A stretch of DNA of 64,000 nucleotides from Cylindrodendrum hubeiense (lineage: Eukaryota; Ascomycota; Sordariomycetes; Hypocreales; Nectriaceae): contig JAANBB010000073.1 in assembly GCA_014621425.1 (NCBI GenBank), forward strand, positions 1 to 64,000, read 5' to 3'. Position numbers and translations under genes: made by a program. How positions within the stretch are numbered: the first letter of the stretch is position 1; each line of letters begins with the position of its first letter. Under the pieces are notes generated by a model. That model saw nothing but the letters and a program-made list of their open reading frames with translations, did not search any database and was not told the DNA's origin. Shown in pieces: positions 58,082-64,000 of this stretch.

Positions 58082-58633
58082 GAGGTGGCCGAGATCGAAG
58101 GTGTACGGCGGTCGGCGTTCTCGACTGCGACGGGCGAGGCTTCGGTTTTGAGATTGGGAGGCGCCAGTCGTGGGGGTAGGCGGGGGGTTGTGGATGTGAA
58201 AACGTGGCGGTGATTAGGCTGGGCGTGGGAGGTTGTGGAGGATTGACCTGGTTGTCGACAATTTCCTTGGTGAGGAGGTTGATTGTAGAATCCAACCTTT
58301 GCTTCTTTCACGGGTCTGCCTCTTGGAACTTTTTTCGGCAGCCTCTTTTTTTTGGGCGATAAGGGATCGCTTGGGTCGTCGGATCAGTGGACGACGGTTT
58401 TTCCGGTGTGTCAAGCCACAGGCCAATCAGAGCGCCACAAGAGCCACCACCCCTGTCAGCTTCGGGGGCGTGTCGTTAATCCTCGAGATTTTCGTCCCAT
58501 CGAACCTCACAGCTCCAGACGGCAGCGATCACAGCGTGCACAACCGGCCCAATTGGCGCCAATGCGACGATAGACGACCGACTGCTCCAGAAAATCAGCG
58601 AGGGCTCCCCTTCCGCCATCTCGAACCGGCATC
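58082..58633. promoter_or_regulatory. RRS1 5' region and divergent promoter with mS29
   Basis: 58082-58135 still encodes conserved RRS1 residues on the minus strand. The rest is promoter or leader between two ribosome-related genes, one for cytosolic ribosome assembly and one for a mitoribosomal protein. Co-regulation is possible but no shared motif is evident to me. Confidence 0.45.
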
Positions 58634-60066
58634 ATGGCCTCCGTCAACTCCCTGCGGTGCCTCGTACGGCCGGCCATGGCGCCGCGCATCCAGCCCATTA
58701 TGCTCGCCGCCGCCTCATTCTCGACCAGCACCGTCCTCGCGGCTGCGGCACCGCCCGCCATTAAGAGCCGGAGAGACCTCCCCGCGAAGCAGAAGAAGAC
58801 GTACAAGAAGCGGGCCAACCTGGCCCCCGTGCGGAAACCCAACCCCGGCGAGCGCAAGGCCTTCCGGAAGCGTATCCAGCTCAGCAACAACAGTGCCCTG
58901 TCCGTCGAGGGTCTCGGTGCCCTCGAGGCCAACAGCATGGCTCAGGACGAGAATGCAGGAAAGGTCTTTTCCATCCCCGACCACGTGGTGGACCAGCTTC
59001 GTGCCCTCGAGGCCTTTAAGACGACGCAGTCATGGAACTTGTTTCGACGGCCGCACGTGCTCCTGCGAAAGGAAACCGTGGAGTTGATGAAGAAGCTGGA
59101 GACTTCGGTTGACAAGAAGGAAGCCGTGAAATGTGTCTTGACCGGCAGCAAGCTCTCCGGCAAGAGCATGACTATGCTCCAAGCCATGGCTTACGCCCTC
59201 CTCAACAACTGGGTTGTTTTCCACGTCCCTGAAGGTATGATAGCTCCCATCAAGCTACCTAGGCCCCTCATCCTAACCCTCTACTAGGCCAAGATCTTAC
59301 AAACGGAAATACGGAGTATTCTCCCATTCCCGATACCGAGCCCATGCAGTTCGCTCAGCCCGTGTATTGCTTAAAGTTGATCCAGAACCTCTACCGGGCC
59401 AATAGAGCAGTTCTCGAGAAGCTGCAGCTCCAGAAGGATTGGTCACGCTTCACCAACTTGAAGCAGGGCGCCACCCTTGCTGACCTGGCTCTCAGCGCCA
59501 AGGAAGCCGAGTACGCCTGGCCTACGCTCCAAGCTCTGTGGACGGAGCTCACTCTGCCCGGCCGACCCCCCGTCCTCTTCGCCCTGGACGGACTCGCCCA
59601 CATCAACAAGGTCAGCGAATACCGCGACCCCTCCTTCAAAGAAGTCCACGCTCACGAGCTCTCTCTCGTGCGCACCTTTGTCGACGCCCTGTCAGGCAAA
59701 ACTCCCCTACCTAACGGTGGCGCTATCATCGGTGCTACCTCTGAGAACAACTCTCAACACCATCCCTCGCAAGAGCTTGTCCTTACTCAGCTCGAGGCCG
59801 GCCAGGCCGGCCGCAGGGTCCCCAAGCCCAACCCCTACGAGCGCAAGTACGACGAGCGGGTGTACGAGGCCCTCAAGAATAGCTGGGTCCTCCGTGTTGA
59901 CGGCGTCTCCAAGGAAGAGGCAAGGTCCCTGATGGAGTACTGGGGTGCCAGCGGACTGGTCCGCAATGTGCTCAACTCGCGCACCGTCTCCGAGAAGTGG
60001 ACTGTGGGAGGCCATGGCATTGTGGGCGAGATGGAGCGGGCGACGCTGCTGCAGATGAGGATGTAA
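58634..60066 (+). CDS. RSM23: Mitochondrial small-subunit ribosomal protein mS29 (DAP3/RSM23)
   Basis: P-loop GTP-binding protein of the mitochondrial 28S/37S small subunit. Two exons, 58634-59234 and 59288-60066, join in phase to about 459 residues. The N-terminus (MASVNSLRCLVRPAMAPRIQ, then an Ala-rich stretch) is Arg-rich, without acidic residues, and amphipathic: a mitochondrial presequence. The DAP3 core begins about residue 110. A P-loop LTGSKLSGKSMTML matches GxxxxGKS, followed by NNWVVFHVPEG and then VLFALDGLAHINKVSEYRDP as a Walker-B-like segment. The C-terminus has NSWVLRVDGVSKEEARSLME, continuing YWGASGLVR, typical of DAP3 proteins. Length matches fungal mS29. Confidence 0.93.
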
Positions 60067-60349
60067 ATGTATTGTAGAACTGTACTATATAGGCGTCTGT
60101 AGAACCACAATGATGTAGCAGCCCCCTCTACTTTCCTGTTAGTATGTCTCTCGAATCAGTCTCGACTATGCTGGTACTTCCAGTAAAATCTCGAAGAATA
60201 CGCATGAGCGACTGAACGGAATTACATTGCTTCGTAACTACCAAATTGCCAACGGAATCTACCAGGCAATCAATCCTTCATCTACCCTGAAAATGCCGAA
60301 ACGCCAACCCAGTTGCATCAGATATCCCCTCTCATTACACGCTTCCCTC

Positions 60350-63010
60350 TTAAAAGTCAATGTCATGCTCCATTTCATTGTCAGCAGTAACAAATATCAG
60401 CCTGGCGCCGCCGCCAGTTGTTTGCCAGACCTGCGATGCACTGTTAGTCTCATCATGTTAATAGTTAGACAGGTGAATGAACTTACATCAAGGGTGGTGT
60501 ACTCTTCTAGAGCATTCATCCATTGATCCTCGGTGAAGCCCTTGGCGATCACACGCTCCTTGACCTTCCTCAAGCTCAGCTCAACACCAAGTTCATCATC
60601 GTCCTGAGCGTCGTCAGGACGGCAAGCTCCTGTGTCGGCCAGGCCCTTGACCAGGTTGTAGATCCTGCTGCTGGCGTTCAGGCCACGACGACCGCTACCA
60701 AGGTCGGTGTTAAGAGTGTCCTTGCTGGCCTCGATCAGGCGCAGAGATTCGTCAACATCATCCTGGGACACTTCATTGCTGAAACGCAGACGAGCGAGGG
60801 CCTGTGCCAGACGGACGACACCAAGGAGAGTACGTGGGGTTGTGTGTGTGAACTGTTTGCCCTTCTTCTCGGCTCGTTGTTGCTGGTCTCGCATGCGGAC
60901 ATACGTCTTGATCATGTACTCCGAAACAGACTCAGGTACGACGGGACGGTACGTACGAGCCTGGGCGACGTAGGAGCGCACTTCGTGAGGAGTGAAGACG
61001 ATGTTATCGGTACCAATATCAGGATGGCGGCTGTTCATGTGCACGAACGTAACGTGCTTAGCAAGCTGCTCATCCGTCTCGCGAGTTGGGGTATCAAGAA
61101 GCAGAAACAGAATATCGAATCGAGACAAGAGCGCAGCAGGGAGGTTGATATTCTCAACAGGGGAGATGCGTGGGTTATATCTTCCGTAGATAGGGTTAGC
61201 GGCGGCGAGGATGGACGTGCGGGCGTTGAGGGTAGTGGAGATTCCGGCCTTGGAGATGGAGATGGTCTGCTGTTCCATGACTTCGTGAATGGCAGTACGA
61301 TCGTTGTCGTCCATCTTGTCGAATTCATCGATGGCGCAGATTCCGTTGTCAGCAAGGACCAGCGCACCACCCTCAAGGACCATCTCATCCGTGACGGGAT
61401 CGCGCATGACGGCAGCAGTGAGACCAACACCACTGCTTCCACGGCCAGAGGTGTACACACCGCGAGGGGCAACCTTGGAGATGTACTTGAGAAGCTGGGA
61501 CTTGGCCACACCAGGGTCACCCATCAGACAGATGTTGATATCGCCACGGATCTTCATTCCGTCGCCCATCTCCTTGTTGACACCGCCGATGAGCAGCAAG
61601 AGAAGAGCCTTCTTGACGTCGAGATGACCAAAAATCTCAGGGGCAATCGACTTCGCGAGGAGTTCGTAGACCTGGCCGCTCTGACGGTACTTCTCGATTC
61701 GTCGGACTAGCGTCGGGTCGACAATCATCTCGCTGTATGCCTTCTTGTGTTGAAGGACATGGTGGGCCTCGACGTACGTATCGGTTAATAAACCGGCCTT
61801 CATGGCCTTGAAACCGGTATACGGCGTGGGCAGGAAGATGCCTGAAATATCAACCACATCGCCAGGGTTGATTTGTCGAACCAGGGTGCCGTGGCAATGG
61901 ACGGTGAGACTTCGAGGAATCTGGCCGATGGGAACTTGCTCTGCCATCTCTTGAACCTTGACCTCTTGGAACGGCAAGAACTTGGAGGCTCGGGATGACG
62001 GGTTCAGTTGACCATTGGCCTGGTTCTTCTTGCAGTCCTCCGATGGGCAAATGGTCAATGGGCCGTATTGCTTGTCGGTGACAGGCTGGAAGATTTCACA
62101 ACCACATCGATCGCAGGTGTATGCGCTGACCTGGACGATAGGCTTCACGTCGGAAACTCGGGTAGCGATTGCTCGGATGGTGATGAGGTGGCCGAGGTGC
62201 TCACCGCGCACCTGTCGGACGGCCAGGGCCTTTGTGGGCTTGCTGGAAGTGCCCGATCGGGACTTGAAGACGAGGGTGTATCGTCGGGTGAGCTCAGCTG
62301 GGAATTTGTCATCCGCAACAGTTGGATCTCGTTCCGCCGCCTCCTGAAGTTCTCGGTTTCTGACTTGGCGCCGTGCCATCAACACGTCGAGCACGTCGTC
62401 CTTGAAGCTTTGGTGGGTCAGCGATAATCAAAACCAGGGGGTCCAGAAGCACTCACGTCACCTCTGTGCTAGGCTGAGGCAGCACCTCATCTACGGCTCT
62501 CGACACGATCTCGACGTAGTGCTTGGTGTTCATCTCGATGGAGTCGACGAGCCTCAGGTTGTCTTCATCATCCATTTGGTTCTCCCACTGCAGCGCTGTT
62601 AGTGCCCATGCGAAATACTCCAAAGAGCTTAGTATTTACCGCCGCCAGGTCATCTAAGTCGATCGTGGCCTCGTCAATTGTTCGGTCCGCGAGCTTTTGT
62701 AACATCTCCTTGTACTTGTGCTGTGGCGCTCTTTTGCGCTGCTTGTCATTGCGACGACGATCCCCCGCCTGCTCGTCATCGTCCATAAAATCATACTCAT
62801 CGCTGAGTTCACCCTCGTCGATGGTGATGTTGCCAAGGGCAGTCGTGATGGTCTGTTCAGGCGATGTCTTGAAGTCGCTCAGGAAAACCTCGAAGGCCTC
62901 TGCAGCTTGGTTAGCGCCGACAAGCAAGGAATTGCGCAGCTCGGCGGCAGGGAGGGCTCACTTTGTTGCTTCTCGTAGCTGACAGGGGCTTTGAATTCGC
63001 GCAGCGCCAT
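60350..63010 (-). CDS. MCM7: MCM7 replicative helicase subunit
   Basis: Subunit of the MCM2-7 hexamer, the motor of the CMG helicase in licensing and elongation of DNA replication. Five exons join in phase: 62962-63010, 62640-62899, 62457-62587, 60487-62407 and 60350-60430, giving about 813 residues. The start [16 protein letters not shown] is family-typical. A zinc-binding site (CDRCGCEIF, then CPSEDC) lies near residues 248-272. The AAA+ core shows Walker [12 protein letters not shown] near 440, Walker [16 protein letters not shown] near 500, and the arginine-finger SRFDILF near 562. The last small exon gives [19 protein letters not shown] and the acidic end EHDIDF. The main exon uses an AAAG acceptor. 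MCB and SCB-like elements lie upstream. Confidence 0.96.
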
Positions 63011-63521
63011 GGTGGAGGATGTGTTGCGGAACGCAAAGCCTGTATGCGCGGTGTGGAGTTGTGAAGTGAGGGGCGGAAGAGATGCAGTGATTCACAGTGA
63101 TGGGGACGATGCGGTCGCAAACAAGATGGTTGCTATGCACAAATTGGTGGGCTGGGGAAAGCGGCAGGGGGGCGGGCACCTGGCGCCTCCGTTTGCAGAG
63201 GCACCGTTCCACCTGAAAGGAAAGACCAAGACGCGTCGGTTCGCGTTTTCGCGTCGCACCGCCACCTGCCCTGGTTTAATTGCCATGCGCCACAGGTGGC
63301 GCTTGACGCGGGGGCGGCAGCCGAAGGTCAGGGAGCTGGACGGGGAAGTCACCGACGGCACGTGTGAGCTACCTCGGCTCCGGGACGGGAACGGAGTCGC
63401 ATCTAGTAGCCCAGCTCCTGGCGCCCAAAAGAGCGACATCGCTCTCTCCTTCTCACTCCTACCACGGCTTCCACGGCTTCCACGACAATTGATGCGCCCA
63501 TGAGGCTTGAGGCGACGCATT
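63011..63521. promoter_or_regulatory. Divergent promoter of MCM7 and PEX1 with MCB/SCB-like cluster
   Basis: A 511-base gap between divergent starts. A cluster of CGCG words lies at 63231-63258: a perfect MluI cell-cycle box ACGCGT (63231-63236) followed by TTCGCG and TTTTCGCG (63246-63253), the reverse of an SCB-like CGCGAAAA. Another GACGCG lies at 63305-63310. These are typical G1/S elements and point to MBF/SBF-type control of MCM7. Confidence 0.55.
63231..63253. promoter_or_regulatory. MCB plus SCB-like element pair upstream of MCM7
   Basis: ACGCGT and TTTTCGCG lie ten bases apart, about 220-240 bases upstream of the MCM7 ATG on the minus strand. They match yeast MBF and SBF recognition sequences; function here is inferred. 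Confidence 0.5.
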
Positions 63522-64000
63522 ATGGCTCCTAGAAAGAACCCCCAGTCCGTCTCTGCCGAGATCTCCCTCGCCCACCTCAAGAACTGCTTGGTCAACCTCC
63601 CCACCCCGTTGGTCTCTCTGCTGGTCAACGTCAATACTGTGAGCAATTGCGCCCCCTGCAACCTCCATGCCTCTGAACCGGCCACTAATTCACTGGACTT
63701 TGGATATAGCCTGCCCAAAATGTCATTGTTGAGCTCAACTTCCGAGACGCCTCGTCGACCGACAAGAGCTCCCAGCAGCGCTCCGTATTTGTGGGATGGA
63801 CTGGCATGCCAAGCAAGAGGAGGACGGGCTCTCTAGTTGGGCGCGAAGGACTCAATGGCATGAGGGGTTCATCGCGCGATCAAGAAATACAGTTGGTCGA
63901 GGTTGACTCGGTGTTGGCTAAGACCCTGGGACTCTCCGAGGGACAGAAGGTCACGGCCACCATACACCTTGACCCTCCGTTGGCGCATACGATAAATATC
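63522..64000 (+). CDS. PEX1: PEX1 peroxisomal AAA ATPase, N-terminal part (runs off the window)
   Basis: PEX1 and PEX6 form the AAA complex that extracts the PEX5 receptor from the peroxisome membrane. Exon 1 (63522-63638) starts MAPRKNPQSVSAEISLAHLK and continues NCLVNLPTPLVSLLVNVNT. Exon 2 starts at 63710 in phase with PAQNVIVELNFRDASS, then SVFVGWTGMPSKRR and VEVDSVLAKTLGLSEGQKVT, and ends LDPPLAHTINI at the window edge. These are the double-psi-barrel N-domain motifs of PEX1. The gene is cut by the window; the AAA domains would lie to the right. It shares its promoter with MCM7. Confidence 0.9.

Noticed and set aside
60523..61710. 395-residue plus-strand open frame
   Set aside because: Lies antisense inside the MCM7 main exon and shows only mirrored composition; MCM7 is unambiguous.

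Overview
The window is nuclear DNA from a filamentous ascomycete (Pezizomycotina, most likely Sordariomycetes and perhaps Hypocreales; the class and order are inferences). The evidence is intron-containing genes with short GT..AG introns of roughly 45-95 bases, fungal housekeeping orthologues (CSE1, BRN1, SEC53, MSH3, BET2, RRS1, mS29, MCM7, PEX1), long pyrimidine-rich leaders, and the AGGTACCT and TACGGAGTA-type intergenic motifs common in such genomes. I see no ribosomal RNA, CRISPR array, virus or intact transposon.

Layout: 1-1785 is a motif-rich promoter region, followed by CSE1 (1786-5065, +). A PH-domain protein (5896-7908, -) comes next, with a possible further upstream first exon at 9561-9638. 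A gene-poor stretch of about 7 kb, rich in simple tandem repeats, leads into a SAM + HMG-box regulator (16590-18325, +). Condensin BRN1 (19770-22438, -) and a CCX-type cation/Ca2+ exchanger (23564-26596, +) diverge from one promoter. A tRNA-like Pol III relic lies near 27 kb, before phosphomannomutase SEC53 (27930-28898, +). A WW + PhoD-like phosphatase (29348-33033, -) closes this part.

From about 34.7 to 39.9 kb the DNA is visibly more A+T-rich. It holds a divergent pair: a chimeric protein joining a helical fungal N-terminal domain to an NF-YA/HAP2 CCAAT-binding domain with altered DNA-contact residues (35761-37427, -), and a HeLo-like/DUF7580-like protein (37848-39723, +). This pair is the best candidate for an undescribed system.

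The right part holds MSH3 (40103-43540, +), a CxxC-type zinc-finger-like protein (44412-46430, -), BET2 (48486-49519, -), an alpha/beta hydrolase (50166-51125, +), a RhoGAP protein with low-complexity repeats (54133-56706, +), RRS1 (57566-58081 and beyond, -), mitoribosomal mS29 (58634-60066, +), MCM7 (60350-63010, -) and the start of PEX1 (63522 to the window end, +).

Functional themes are nuclear transport, chromosome structure, replication and repair. MCB/SCB-like cell-cycle elements precede both MSH3 and MCM7. Glycosylation, Rab prenylation and peroxisome biogenesis genes are also present. Gene models were assembled by hand from splice signals and reading phase; where a junction is uncertain the entry says so.
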